The translations under genes were made by a program, and so were the position numbers. 64,000 nt of DNA from Yinghuangia sp035454725 (lineage in GTDB: Bacteria > Actinomycetota > Actinomycetes > Streptomycetales > Streptomycetaceae): assembly GCF_051388935.1 (NCBI RefSeq), contig NZ_JBPKBI010000008.1, positions 186,001-250,000 of the forward strand, given 5' to 3'. The notes beneath the pieces are model-generated. The model was not told the DNA's origin. It searched no databases and was given only the letters and a program-made list of their open reading frames with translations. Below, in pieces: positions 1 through 8,889 of the stretch (within the stretch, counting starts at the first letter, position 1; each line of letters opens with the position of its first letter).

Positions 1-1751
1 TGTTCGGCGATCAGCGCGAGCTCCACCTCGTCGTAGCTCGGGAACTCGACCCGCGCGGCGAAGCGCGACAACAGGCCGGGGTTGGACGCCAGCAGGCGGT
101 CCATGCCCTCGGGGTAGCCGGCCAGCACCACGACCATGCGGTCTCGGTCGTCCTCGGCGCGCTTGAGCAGGACCTGGACCGCTTCGTCCCCGTAGGCGTC
201 ACCCTTCGCATAGCCGTTGCCGGCCAGCGAGTACGCCTCGTCGATGAACAGCACGCCGCCCAGCGCCGAATCGATCAACTCGCCGGTCTTCACCGCCGTC
301 TGGCCCAGGTACTCGCCCACAAGATCGGGCCGCTGCGCCTCGACCAGGCGATCGGATTCCAGCAGGCCGAGTGCGTGGAAGATGCGGCCGAGCAGGCGGG
401 CGACGGTGGTCTTGCCGGTGCCCGACGGACCGGAGAACACGAAATGCCGCATAGGCGCGGCGGCCGGGAGACCGCGCGCGGCACGCAGCCTCCCCATGCG
501 CATCTGGGCGGACAGGGCCCGCATCTGCTGCTTGACCGGCTCCAAGCCGACCATGTGTTCGAGTTCGGTGAGCGCGGAGGCGAGGTCTTCGGCCGCTGCG
601 GCCGCGGGTGCCGCCGGGGGCGCGGTCGGGTTGGCACCGGGCTCTCGGCCGTTTTGTGCGGCAGGCGGCGACGCGGGTGGTGCCGCGCTGCCTGCCGGTG
701 CGGAGGGGGGCGGTGCGGCGTCGGGATGCCGCGGATCTGCGGGCTGTGACGGATTCCGTGCGCCCGAGGGATCGACCGGGGTGGTCGGGCCGGGCTGGTT
801 GCCCGGGGGCGCCGGCTCCGCGTCGCGCGGGGGCGGTACGAGCGCGCCCGACCCGCCGTTCGCGCCCGTCGTCGTCGGGGCCGCCGCGTGCGGCGGCACC
901 GGAGTGGCCGTGTCGGTGCCGGCGATCGCGGGCCCGGTCACGCGTGCGCCCGCGTCGGGGACGAACAGCGACGGGACGGTGTCCGCGGCTGCGTCGAGGG
1001 CGGCCAGCCGTACCGCGGTGTCCATGAAGCCGGGGTCGGCGTGGTGCACGGCGCGGTACAGGGGGAGAGCCGCGGGCGCGCGGCCGGTCTCCTCGTACGC
1101 GCGGGCGAGCCAGTAGCGCAGTTCCTTGCGCTGCGGGTGTTCGGAACGGCAGCGCGCGAGTGCGGTGGCGAGCACGTGCTCGGCCTTGTCGTACAGCCCG
1201 AGCCGCACCCGGGCCATCCCGGCGAACAGCCCGGCCTCCACACCGAGGAGCGGATCGTCCTCCAACCCGCTTGTGTGCCGCAGCAGTTGCCACCAGTCCT
1301 TGCCGAGATACGCGCGGCAGGCGAGGAGGAACCGGGTGGAGGCGTCCTCCTCGGGGGAGGGGCAGTCGGCGAGGGCGGCGTCGAGCTCGGGGAGGTGGCG
1401 GCCGTCGAGCCAGTGCGACGCGTGCGCGAGGGCGAGGTCGCGCGGAGTCTCCAGCACCAACTGGACCCACCAGCCGAGCCAATACCACGAATTGAGCGGA
1501 CGACCGTATCGCAGGCGCTGCTCGCCGAACCGGTCGCGGTGGCGGTGCATGGCGACGACGGCACCCGCGACGTCGACTTTCAGGGCGTGCAGGCCGAGCC
1601 ACGCGTCGGCCATGCCGGGGTCGTGGTCGGCGGCGGTCCGGAACTCCATTTCGGCGTTGCCGTATTCGCCGGCGACGTAGGCGTCCATGCCGCGCAGCCA
1701 TGCCTGTTCGGCCACGCCTCGGGTACGCGACGCGCGTTCGGTGTGCGCCAT
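1..1751 (-). CDS. eccA: EccA-like AAA+ ATPase of type VII secretion (C-terminus outside window)
   Basis: Cytosolic AAA+ ATPase; EccA proteins assist ESX/type VII secretion. The frame opens with an ATG at 1751 (MAHTERASRT...) and is still open at base 1, so 583 codons are visible. The first ~270 residues are helical and TPR-like, as in EccA. A Pro/Ala/Gly-rich linker follows at roughly 290-395, then the AAA+ core with Walker A GPSGTGKT near 441-448, a VGEYLGQTA segment, and Walker B LFIDEA near 501-506. EccA proteins are usually about 570-630 aa, so little is missing. No other ESX component is visible. A CbbX/SpoVK-like ATPase outside type VII secretion is the main alternative. Confidence 0.75.
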   Translation of the reverse strand, partial: MAHTERASRTRGVAEQAWLRGMDAYVAGEYGNAEMEFRTAADHDPGMADAWLGLHALKVDVAGAVVAMHRHRDRFGEQRLRYGRPLNSWYWLGWWVQLVLETPRDLALAHASHWLDGRHLPELDAALADCPSPEEDASTRFLLACRAYLGKDWWQLLRHTSGLEDDPLLGVEAGLFAGMARVRLGLYDKAEHVLATALARCRSEHPQRKELRYWLARAYEETGRAPAALPLYRAVHHADPGFMDTAVRLAALDAAADTVPSLFVPDAGARVTGPAIAGTDTATPVPPHAAAPTTTGANGGSGALVPPPRDAEPAPPGNQPGPTTPVDPSGARNPSQPADPRHPDAAPPPSAPAGSAAPPASPPAAQNGREPGANPTAPPAAPAAAAAEDLASALTELEHMVGLEPVKQQMRALSAQMRMGRLRAARGLPAAAPMRHFVFSGPSGTGKTTVARLLGRIFHALGLLESDRLVEAQRPDLVGEYLGQTAVKTGELIDSALGGVLFIDEAYSLAGNGYAKGDAYGDEAVQVLLKRAEDDRDRMVVVLAGYPEGMDRLLASNPGLLSRFAARVEFPSYDEVELALIAE

Positions 1752-2320
1752 GTCGACTCCCTCCCTCGACCCGGGCTGCGCCGCGTTCGGTGTGTTCCGG
1801 AGCGGTGTGGATCATTCCCGACCGGATTTGGCCGGTCGATGTCGTTCGCGGATCTCCCGTGTGGTCCTTCCCCGTTGGGGTCTTGCCCCGCGAGGTCGGC
1901 GAACAGTCCCCAAGTCGGGACTCTCGAAGCGGGATTCCCGGTGGTCGGCCCGCCCTCCGGGATTCCCGGACGCCCGCTCTCCGGGTCGCCGGCCGGTCGC
2001 CCGCGAGGCCGGCGGAGGTTCGCCCGACGACTGGGAACTCCCTTGTGGAAGGGCATGGTTGCGATGAGCGTGTTGTTCGCCGACATCCTGTGCAGGCGAT
2101 GCGGCGGATTCGATGATGCCGGAAAACGTGACCGAAGGTGTCCGTGCCGATACGCGACGACAGGTGCATGGTAGCGACGAAGTAGCCGGGAACGTCTGCA
2201 AGTTGCGGTCCTGTATGGCCCTCGGAAGCGGACCGCGGATGGGCGCGTGCGCCCGGCGCACACCGGTGGCGCGCTGCCTGCGCGCCCCCACGGGAGCTGA
2301 CGCAGGTGTGTTCGCGCCGA
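1752..2320. other. Intergenic region between eccA-like gene and PucR-type gene
   Basis: About 570 bp without a convincing gene; frames here have scattered codon bias and no good start. It holds two copies of the palindromic box CGGGATTCCCGG (1930-1941 and 1958-1969), 28 bp apart, upstream of the divergent eccA-like gene. These could be operator sites. Nothing else was recognised. Confidence 0.5.
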
Positions 2321-2326
2321 TACGGT
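2321..2326 (+). promoter_or_regulatory. -10 box of a leaderless promoter
   Basis: TACGGT fits the actinobacterial -10 pattern TANNNT and lies 6 nt before the ATG at 2333, so transcription would start at the start codon. This decides the start of the PucR-type gene. No clear -35 is seen. Confidence 0.55.
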
Positions 2327-2332
2327 CGGTGC

Positions 2333-4150
2333 ATGGGCATCGAAGGCGACTCCGGAACCGCTGCTGCCGGAGGGTGCCCTCCGGTCCGCTCCGGTGACGG
2401 CGTCGGCACGGCCGCGGAGGGCTCGGCGGGCGCGACGCGCGGCCGGGCGGGACGCGCCGGCAACGCGGTCGACAAGGCGGTCGACAACGCGGTCAAGAGG
2501 AAGGCGGGCAGGGTGGCCAAGGTCGCCAAGACGGGGACGGTCGGCGGTTCCGGGGTGGTCAGCTCGACGCAGGCCGCGGGCACCGGAACGCGCGAGACGG
2601 TGCGGACGCTGCCGACCAAGCGCCGCGTGCGCGCGGGCTCGGCGGCTGCCGAGGCCGTCGCTGACGTTCCGCCTCCCGAATGTGCCAAGGGGCCTCCGCC
2701 CCGCGAGGACGAGCCGCCGCCCGGCTGCCCCGACGGCCCGTCAGAAGTGAGTGTCAGCACGGTGGTTGCGTCGGCGGGCGGCGAGACCGAGCGGACTGCG
2801 GCGAGGCTCCGGGCGGACACGAGCGCCTGCACCGACGGCCCGTCGGACGTGGCCCTCGGCAGGGTGGTCGGGCCGAGCGGCACGACGGAGCCGACCGTCG
2901 CGGGGGCGCATGCGGACACGGGGGATGGGTCGGATGTCCGGCCGATGCCGCAATCGACCGGCGCGGGAAGTGCGGCCGAAGCCGGCACACGGTCGGCCGC
3001 GGGGCCTGCCGCGCCGCGGACGGGGGCCGGTCCGGGAGTCCGGACGACGACCCCGGTCCGAGCGGGCGGGCAGCAGACGGAGTCCGGTCCGCAACTCCAG
3101 GCGGGGCCCCGGGAATCCGCGTACGGCAAATCGGCTGCGACCGCTGCCTCCGGCGCCGGTGGGCACACGTCGCACGAAGGTGCGACCGTGCCGGACGACG
3201 AGTTCTCCGACGACGCCGATGTCGGCCTTTCCCGCGTGCTGCTGCCCACCGCCGCTCACGCCCTCGCCGTGGCCGGCCGTCTCGCCCGCGCCGCGTTCGA
3301 CGCCGGGGCCGACGCCGGGGAGATCAAGTACCGCGCGGACCTGCTGCGCGACCTGCTCACCGGGCGCCTCGCCGATCCCGACAAGCTGCCCCCGCGCGGG
3401 CTGGGCGCTCTTCTCGACCGCGAGGTCACCGTCGTCGTCGCCGAACCCGATCCGCTGGCCGGCGACACCGCGGGCGGTCTGCGACGCCACCAGGACGCCT
3501 TGGCCGCGGCGTGGACCACCGCGGTACGCCTCACCGACCCCCACGCCGTGGTGGCCGGCTACCCCGGCGAGATCGTCGCGGTGCTCACCGCCCCGCAAGA
3601 AGGCTGCGCCACCGCCGCGGCCGTCGGCCGTGAGGCGGCCGCCCGGGTGCGCGCGGCCTGCGGACGCATCCCCCGCACGTTCACCACCGGAATCAGTCGT
3701 CCCGCCCGCGGCATCGGCGCGCTGCCGCGGGCGTACGAACAGGCCCACCGCGCGCTGGCGGCCGGTCGCCGCCTGCAAGGACCCGGCGCGGTCACCGACT
3801 TCGACCGGCTCGGGGTCTTCCGGCTGCTGGCGATGCTGCCCGTCGACGGCGAACTGGAGCGCTTCGCCGGCGAGGTCCTCGGGCCGCTCGCGGCAGGCGA
3901 CGACCCCGAGGCCGGCGAGCTGCGCCGCACTTTGCACGTGCTCTTGGAGACGAACCTCAACGTCGCCGAGACTTCGCGGCGCCTGTTCGTGCACTACAAC
4001 ACGCTGCGGTACCGCATCGGCAAACTGGAGCGGCTGGTCGGTCCGTTCACGCAGGACTCCCGGCTGCGCCTCGACCTGCTGATCGCGCTGGAGACCGTGC
4101 ATCTGGCCGACACCGCCCCGCGCCGCCCGTCCGACGAGAGGCGGCGGTAG
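2333..4150 (+). CDS. PucR/CdaR-type transcriptional regulator
   Basis: Transcription factor of the PucR family, 605 aa. The C-terminus (about 525-595) is the PucR HTH: it contains NLNVAETSRRLFVHYNTLRYR followed by IGKLERLVG and the typical LDLLIALE end. A degenerate GGDEF-like middle domain covers about 290-515. The first ~280 residues are low complexity (Lys/Ala then Pro/Gly rich) and unlike the family; the conserved part begins near VPDDEFSDDADVGLSRVLLP. The leaderless -10 box supports the ATG at 2333, but an internal GTG at 3188 could give a shorter protein. The target is unknown. A long hairpin terminator follows. Confidence 0.8.
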   Translation: MGIEGDSGTAAAGGCPPVRSGDGVGTAAEGSAGATRGRAGRAGNAVDKAVDNAVKRKAGRVAKVAKTGTVGGSGVVSSTQAAGTGTRETVRTLPTKRRVRAGSAAAEAVADVPPPECAKGPPPREDEPPPGCPDGPSEVSVSTVVASAGGETERTAARLRADTSACTDGPSDVALGRVVGPSGTTEPTVAGAHADTGDGSDVRPMPQSTGAGSAAEAGTRSAAGPAAPRTGAGPGVRTTTPVRAGGQQTESGPQLQAGPRESAYGKSAATAASGAGGHTSHEGATVPDDEFSDDADVGLSRVLLPTAAHALAVAGRLARAAFDAGADAGEIKYRADLLRDLLTGRLADPDKLPPRGLGALLDREVTVVVAEPDPLAGDTAGGLRRHQDALAAAWTTAVRLTDPHAVVAGYPGEIVAVLTAPQEGCATAAAVGREAAARVRAACGRIPRTFTTGISRPARGIGALPRAYEQAHRALAAGRRLQGPGAVTDFDRLGVFRLLAMLPVDGELERFAGEVLGPLAAGDDPEAGELRRTLHVLLETNLNVAETSRRLFVHYNTLRYRIGKLERLVGPFTQDSRLRLDLLIALETVHLADTAPRRPSDERRR

Positions 4151-4184
4151 CCGGCGGGCCCGGTTCCGGCGTGCGGCGCTCGCG

Positions 4185-4220
4185 CGGACGGGTACGGCCG
4201 ACGTCGGCCGTACCCGTCCG
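4185..4220. terminator. Perfect 36-bp palindrome, probable terminator
   Basis: Two 18-base arms starting CGGACGGGTACGGCCGAC and its exact complement meet with no spacer, 35 bp after the PucR-type stop codon. There is no T-run, as is common for actinobacterial terminators. It could also be a protein-binding palindrome. Confidence 0.6.
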
Positions 4221-4285
4221 GTTTGCGGGCCGTCGTTTCGCCAAGAGGGTGCAGCGCGTCCACCTCTCCGGCCCACTGCACATGC

Positions 4286-4330
4286 TTGACTTTGTCAGGC
4301 ATGATTGTGTTTGACTGTGTCAGGCATGAT
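4286..4330. promoter_or_regulatory. Duplicated operator upstream of CoA-transferase gene
   Basis: TTGACTTTGTCAGGCATGAT (4286-4305) recurs with one mismatch as TTGACTGTGTCAGGCATGAT (4311-4330), start-to-start spacing 25 bp. Each copy contains the inverted repeat TGAC-N3-GTCA. The pair lies 131 bp before the CaiB-type start codon, suggesting cooperative binding of a dimeric repressor (for example GntR or TetR type). Neither TTGACT has a -10 box at the right spacing. Confidence 0.6.
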
Positions 4331-4460
4331 CGGGCCGGCGGGGCCCGGCACCGCCGACCTGTGTGCTGCGCCGACATGCGGTGCGACGCGCTCGTCGCGG
4401 CGCCCGCCGGCCGGCGCACGTCGGAACCCTGGGCCTTTCGGCCCGGTCGGGAGGACCAGC

Positions 4461-5594
4461 ATGGGTGCGCTGTCGGGAATCAAGGTCGTCGAACTCGCGG
4501 GCATCGGTCCCGGGCCCTTCACGGGCATGATGCTCGCGGACGCCGGTGCGGAGATCATCCGCATCGATCGTCCCGGCGCGGGCGGTATGCCGTCCCTCGT
4601 CGTCGGCCGCGGCCGGCTCGGCGGCCTGGAAGTCGACCTCAAGCGGCCCGAGGGCACCGAAACCGTGCTGCGCCTCGCGGCGGCGGCCGATGTCTTCATC
4701 GAGGGCTTCCGGCCGGGCGTCACCGAACGCCTCGGCCTCGGTCCCGACGTGTGCCTCGCCCGCAACCCGCGCCTCGTCTACGCCCGCATGACCGGCTGGG
4801 GCCAGTACGGGCCCCTCGCGCCGCGCGCCGGGCACGACATCAACTACATCGCGATCTCCGGGGTGCTGCACGCGTTCACTCGCGCGGGTGAACGTCCCGT
4901 TCCGCCGCTCAACCTGGTCGGCGACTACGGCGGCGGCGCGATGTTCTGCGCATTCGGCATCCTTGCCGCGCTGCTTGAGGCACAGCGCTCCGGGCACGGC
5001 CAGGTCGTGGATGCCGCGATGACCGACGGGTCGGCTGTGCTCGGCGCGTTCATCCACGGCATGCGCGCCAACGGATCGTGGTCCGACGAGCCGGGCACCA
5101 ATCTGCTCGACACCGGTGCGCCGTTCTACGACGTCTACGAAACCGCCGACGGCGGCTTCGTGGCGGTCGGCTGCATCGAGCATCAGTTCTATGCGCAGTT
5201 TCTCGCCGGGCTCGGCCTCGACGGCGCCGAACTGCCCGCCCAGAACGACCGGTCGGGCTGGCCGACACTCAGGGCCCGCTTCGCAGAAGTTCTGCGGACG
5301 CGTACGCGCGACGCGTGGACCGACGTTTTCCGCGACACCGACGCATGCGTGACTCCCGTCCTCGACTGGAACGAAGCCGCCGCCCACCCCCACAACGCCG
5401 CCCGCGGCACCTACGCCGAGGGCGGCGACGGGACCACGCAACCGGCAGCCGCCCCACGGCTTTCCCGCACGCCGTCCCGGACCGGGGACGAACCGGGGGC
5501 GCTGACCGCGTCGCTGCTCGCCGGCTGGGGCCTGGAGCCGGCGGAGGTGGAGAAGCTGCGTACGGACGGGGTGCTCGGCGGCCCGGGGCTGTGA
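4461..5594 (+). CDS. CaiB/BaiF family CoA-transferase (alpha-methylacyl-CoA racemase-like)
   Basis: Class III CoA-transferase/racemase acting on acyl-CoA thioesters, 377 aa. The N-terminus MGALSGIKVVELAGIGPGPF, then MMLADAGAEIIRIDRPG, RNPRLVYARMTGWGQYGP and GHDINYIAISG, is closest to alpha-methylacyl-CoA racemases; GDYGGG and the C-terminal TPVLDWNEAAAHPHNAARGTY also fit. The start is set by GGGAGGACC 9 nt upstream of the ATG. It is monocistronic between the duplicated operator and a dispersed repeat. Likely role: epimerising branched-chain or sterol side-chain CoA esters; the substrate is inferred only from family. Confidence 0.9.
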   Translation: MGALSGIKVVELAGIGPGPFTGMMLADAGAEIIRIDRPGAGGMPSLVVGRGRLGGLEVDLKRPEGTETVLRLAAAADVFIEGFRPGVTERLGLGPDVCLARNPRLVYARMTGWGQYGPLAPRAGHDINYIAISGVLHAFTRAGERPVPPLNLVGDYGGGAMFCAFGILAALLEAQRSGHGQVVDAAMTDGSAVLGAFIHGMRANGSWSDEPGTNLLDTGAPFYDVYETADGGFVAVGCIEHQFYAQFLAGLGLDGAELPAQNDRSGWPTLRARFAEVLRTRTRDAWTDVFRDTDACVTPVLDWNEAAAHPHNAARGTYAEGGDGTTQPAAAPRLSRTPSRTGDEPGALTASLLAGWGLEPAEVEKLRTDGVLGGPGL

Positions 5595-5658
5595 CCGGGG
5601 GCGATGACCGCTGGACGGCGGCGAACGCAGCGGCGTATCGCCGCTGCGAGAGCGCCGC

Positions 5659-5787
5659 GCCCGGCGGCTCTCCCCAGCCGAACCCAGGCCGAGCTGCACG
5701 TCTGCTCCGTGCGATGCACGGCACGAAGGAGGGCCGTCCAGGTCCGGTGCGACGCGGTTGATCCGAGGGGGATTTGAAGACACCCCC
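5659..5787. repeat. Dispersed repeat, copy 1
   Basis: About 130 bp here match 61583-61711 closely. Shared blocks include GAAGGAGGGCCGTCCAGG and GTCCGGTGCGACGC, then GAGGGGGATT and GAAGACACCCC at the edge. Both copies are in the same orientation upstream of a gene. No coding function is visible. The outer edge GAAGACACCCC is the complement of GGGGTGTCTTC; copy 2 has a matching inverted end, as in a MITE or IS remnant. Confidence 0.7.
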
Positions 5788-5793
5788 TAGATT
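5788..5793 (+). promoter_or_regulatory. -10 box at the repeat edge (leaderless promoter)
   Basis: TAGATT directly abuts the dispersed repeat and lies 6 nt before the GTG at 5800, giving a leaderless transcript. In the second repeat copy TAGAGT occupies the equivalent place before another GTG. Confidence 0.6.
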
Positions 5794-5799
5794 TGGGCC

Positions 5800-6921
5800 G
5801 TGAGCGATAACTCCGAGCTGTACCCCACCGACCGCCTCGCCGCCGCCGCGAAAGCCGCCGCCGCGGCCGGGCTTGACGCGCTCCTCATCACGCCGGGCGC
5901 CGACCTGCGCTACCTCACCGGATACGAGGCCCTGCCGCTGGAGCGCCTGACCTGTCTCGTCGTGCCCGCCGAGGGCGACTCGTTCCTCGTCGTGCCGGGC
6001 CTGGAGAAGCCCGCCGCCGAGGCGTCGCCGGCCGCGCGGCTCGGTATCGACATCACGGGATGGGCCGAGACCGAGGACCCGTACGCGCTGATCGCCCGCC
6101 GGCTGCCGCGGGGCGTCGCCAAGGTCGGCGTCGACAACCACATGTGGGCCGAGAAGGTGCTCGGCTTCCGCCGCGTCCTGCCCGAGGCCGAACAAGCCCT
6201 CGCGGGCGGTGTGTTGCGCGAAATGCGCATGCGCAAGACTCCGGCGGAGATCGAGGCGCTGCGGGTGGCCGGCGCCGCGATCGACCGCGTGCACGCACAG
6301 GTCGGCGAGCTGCTGCGCCCCGGACGCACCGAGCGCGAGGTTGGCCGCGACATCGCCGAGGCGATCCTCGCCGAGGGCCACGTCCGCGTCGACTTCGTCA
6401 TCGTCGCGTCCGGCCCGAACGGCGCCAGCCCCCACCACGACCTCTCCGAACGGGTCATCCGCACGGGCGAGCCCGTGGTCGTCGACATCGGCGGCACGAC
6501 GGAGGACGGCTACTGCTCCGACGAGACGCGGACGTACTGCGTCGGCGAGCCGCCCGCCGACTTCGCGGCTTACTACGAAGTCCTCCACCGGGCCCAGCGG
6601 GCGCAGTGCGAGGCCGTTCGCCCCGGGATCACCGCCGAACAACTGGACGCCGTCGGCCGCGACATCATCGCCGACGCCGGTTACGGCGAGTACTTCGTGC
6701 ACCGCACCGGCCACGGCATCGGGCTGGAGACCCACGAGGAGCCGTACATCGTCGAAGGGTCGTCGCTCCCGTTGGAACCCGGCATGGCGTTCTCCGTCGA
6801 GCCGGGGATCTACCTGCCCGGCAGGCACGGCGCCCGGATCGAGGACATTGTTGTGTGCCGGGAGAACGACGGCGAGCCGATGAACCACCGCCCGCACGAA
6901 CTTGCGATCGTCGACGCCTGA
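5800..6921 (+). CDS. M24 family metallopeptidase (Xaa-Pro aminopeptidase-like)
   Basis: Cytosolic dinuclear-metal peptidase removing N-terminal residues before proline, 373 aa. It has a creatinase-type N-terminal domain (LLITPGADLRYLTGYEALPLE) and a pita-bread C-terminal domain. The metal ligands are visible in VVDIGGTTEDGYCSDETRTY (two Asp), HRTGHGIGLETHEEP (His) and FSVEPGIYLPGRHGARIED (Glu, Glu). The length is typical. The GTG start follows the leaderless -10 box. Transcription appears to start at the boundary of the dispersed repeat. It converges on the small gene ending at 7117. Confidence 0.92.
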   Translation: MSDNSELYPTDRLAAAAKAAAAAGLDALLITPGADLRYLTGYEALPLERLTCLVVPAEGDSFLVVPGLEKPAAEASPAARLGIDITGWAETEDPYALIARRLPRGVAKVGVDNHMWAEKVLGFRRVLPEAEQALAGGVLREMRMRKTPAEIEALRVAGAAIDRVHAQVGELLRPGRTEREVGRDIAEAILAEGHVRVDFVIVASGPNGASPHHDLSERVIRTGEPVVVDIGGTTEDGYCSDETRTYCVGEPPADFAAYYEVLHRAQRAQCEAVRPGITAEQLDAVGRDIIADAGYGEYFVHRTGHGIGLETHEEPYIVEGSSLPLEPGMAFSVEPGIYLPGRHGARIEDIVVCRENDGEPMNHRPHELAIVDA

Positions 6922-7116
6922 TTCGCGCGAAGGGATCCGGGCGGCCTCCGACCCGTGCCGCCGCGATGTCGCGTGCGACGGTTGCGCGGCGGCACAGGCC
7001 GGCCCGGGCCCCAGGACCCCCGATGGCACCGCCACCCCCGGACGGCAACAGCGGGGACGCCGACGGCCGTTCGGCGGTTCCCGTCGCCCTGGTCGTCCCG
7101 AGAGCGCGCCGGCGGG

Positions 7117-7584
7117 TCACGCCGAGGAGTGGGAGAACGGCTGGTCGCGCCAGTGCAGTCCGAGTGGCAGGACCGTCGGCGGCGGCGAGGGCGGCACCGG
7201 GGCCGGCGCGTCGACCGCGTCCGTCGCCGGGTCCGCGGCCAGGCCGGATCCCGGGCAGGGGAGCGCCGCGAAGGGGTCGACGGCGGTCGGCAGCACCGCG
7301 TGCACCGGCACGCGCCAGGACGCGTCCCCGTCGTCGGCATCGAGCGGCACGGCGTCGGCGGCGTCGGTCTGCGGGGCCGGTGCCGGCGCGTCGACGGTGA
7401 GCACCGTTCCGCATGTCGCGCAGCGCAGTCTCGCCGGGGGCTGCGGGAGAGGCACGGCGAGCGGGGATTCCCCGGCGGCCGTGTCGGGGGCGTCCGCGTC
7501 GGTCGGGCCGGTCGCGGCGTCGTCCTCGTCGATCGGCGGCGGGGCCTCGGCAATGCTGTGGAGGTCCAGGACGATGCTGCTCAT
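7117..7584 (-). CDS. Small CXXC-containing protein of unknown function
   Basis: Hypothetical protein, 155 aa, starting at an ATG (MSSIVLDLHSI...) with GGAGCGAGG upstream. It has one Cys pair, RCATCGTVL, resembling half of a zinc ribbon, within a Pro/Ala/Asp-rich chain, and ends LPLGLHWRDQPFSHSSA. No enzyme motif is recognised. An alternative start 41 codons upstream adds only Arg-rich sequence and is less likely. Third-position GC bias supports coding. Confidence 0.65.
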   Translation of the reverse strand: MSSIVLDLHSIAEAPPPIDEDDAATGPTDADAPDTAAGESPLAVPLPQPPARLRCATCGTVLTVDAPAPAPQTDAADAVPLDADDGDASWRVPVHAVLPTAVDPFAALPCPGSGLAADPATDAVDAPAPVPPSPPPTVLPLGLHWRDQPFSHSSA

Positions 7585-7825
7585 GCCGGCACCTCGCTCC
7601 GGGTGGGGACGGCGTTTATTCGGTCGGTACGCTCGCTCACGGGGATCCCCCTGTCGCCTGCGCGGACGGCACCCGTACCTCCCGGGTCGTCCCGCTGCGC
7701 CGACCATAGCCGCGGGGACCGACGGAGCGCAGCACTCCGCATGGCCCGGATTTTCCGGACTCGGTCCCCAGCCCGTTTCGCCGCGAAATGCATATGACGC
7801 TGGGCGTGCGGTTGTTGATGCCGCG

Positions 7826-8782
7826 TCACGTCGCGTGCGGCTTGACCGCCTCCACCGGGCGCGGTTCGACGGCCCGGCGCAACTGCTCCAGCCGGTACGG
7901 CAGCGGCTCCCAGCCGGGATGTCCGACCATGTCGGCGTTCACCTGTACGACGGTCTTGGTGTACGCCCGTGCCAGCCCGCGCGGCATCAGGGGCATGCCC
8001 GGCGGCCGCAACCGGGCCTGCCCGTCGGCGTCGAGAACGCCGGCGTGGTTGCCGCGCACCGACACCCACAGCGCTGTCGTGCTGCCCTCGACGCCGACGA
8101 TGAGCTCTTCGCGCACGTCGAGCCAGCGCTGGAGCGCCGCGCGGGTGTGCGAAGACAGCTCGTGCACCTCGGTCGTGGGTGCCGCGAGCGAACGCGCCTG
8201 CGGCCGGCGCACGACAGTGACCGTCGCGAGGTCGGGAGCGAGGTCGTCGAGCCGCAGCGCGCACAGCTCACCGACCCGGGCGCCCGTGTCGAGGACCATG
8301 CCGATGAGCGCGAACAGGCGCACGCGTCCGGCACCGGCACCCGGGCGGTCGGCGCCCGCCTCCAGCCAGCCCTGCAACAGCGACCGCTGGCGGGCGCCGA
8401 CGGGCTGCTTGAGCTCCTGCGTCCCGGGGCGCTCGGGTAGATCGACGGGGACGCCGCCGGCGCGGGCGAGTATTTCGAGGCAGTCCATGCGCACGCGGAT
8501 GCTGGCGACGGTCGAGGTTCCGGGGCCGGCGGTGGCCCGGGTGCGCAGTTCGCCGCGAGCCGCCCAGTCGAGGTAGACGCCGACCGGGTCGGCGGAGAGC
8601 AAGTCGGCGAGCGAGGCGCGGGCCTCGGCGGGGAAGCCCTCGCGTACCACGGCACGTCGCAACTCGCCTGCTACCCAGCGGAGTTGGCGGGCGCGCGAAG
8701 CGGAGGTGTCGTCGCGGGACGTGACGCGCAGCAGCGCGCGGTCGAGCTGTTCGAGCGCGGTGATACGGGTCGCGGTCGTCAT
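7826..8782 (-). CDS. Degenerate tyrosine recombinase/integrase-like protein
   Basis: 318 aa, with the fold signature of a phage-type integrase. The catalytic box I is present as LDTGARVGELCALRLDDLAP (active Arg near 176), preceded by a core-binding-like helical region. The HxxR box is not recognisable, and no tyrosine sits in a typical box-II context: the end is rich in Pro and Arg (LEQLRRAVEPRPVEAVKP). It is therefore probably inactive as a recombinase or recruited to DNA binding. No attachment sites or phage genes are near, so it does not mark a visible mobile element. Confidence 0.6.
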   Translation of the reverse strand: MTTATRITALEQLDRALLRVTSRDDTSASRARQLRWVAGELRRAVVREGFPAEARASLADLLSADPVGVYLDWAARGELRTRATAGPGTSTVASIRVRMDCLEILARAGGVPVDLPERPGTQELKQPVGARQRSLLQGWLEAGADRPGAGAGRVRLFALIGMVLDTGARVGELCALRLDDLAPDLATVTVVRRPQARSLAAPTTEVHELSSHTRAALQRWLDVREELIVGVEGSTTALWVSVRGNHAGVLDADGQARLRPPGMPLMPRGLARAYTKTVVQVNADMVGHPGWEPLPYRLEQLRRAVEPRPVEAVKPHAT

Positions 8783-8876
8783 GCGCGTCAGAGTAGCCGC
8801 CGAATAACGGGCCGGTCCGGCATCGCGCGAGAGTGTGCGTAAAGCGGCCGACCGTGTCCGAAGGCCGCCGATGCCC

Positions 8877-8882
8877 TAGGTT
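8877..8882 (+). promoter_or_regulatory. -10 box of a leaderless promoter
   Basis: TAGGTT lies 7 nt before the GTG at 8890, fixing both the transcription and translation start of the Lrp-type gene. Confidence 0.6.
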
Positions 8883-8889
8883 CTACGCT

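Noticed and set aside
199..3249. Very long minus-strand open frame across the EccA-like gene
   Set aside because: Its product is Arg/Pro-rich without domains; the neighbouring frame on the same strand encodes the AAA+ motifs.
2741..4276. Long open frame on the minus strand opposite the PucR-type gene
   Set aside because: It is a GC-bias shadow; the plus strand carries recognisable PucR motifs and correct codon bias.
4286..4316. TTGACT as -35 boxes of the CoA-transferase promoter
   Set aside because: No -10 box at 16-19 bp; the duplicated palindromic structure fits an operator better.
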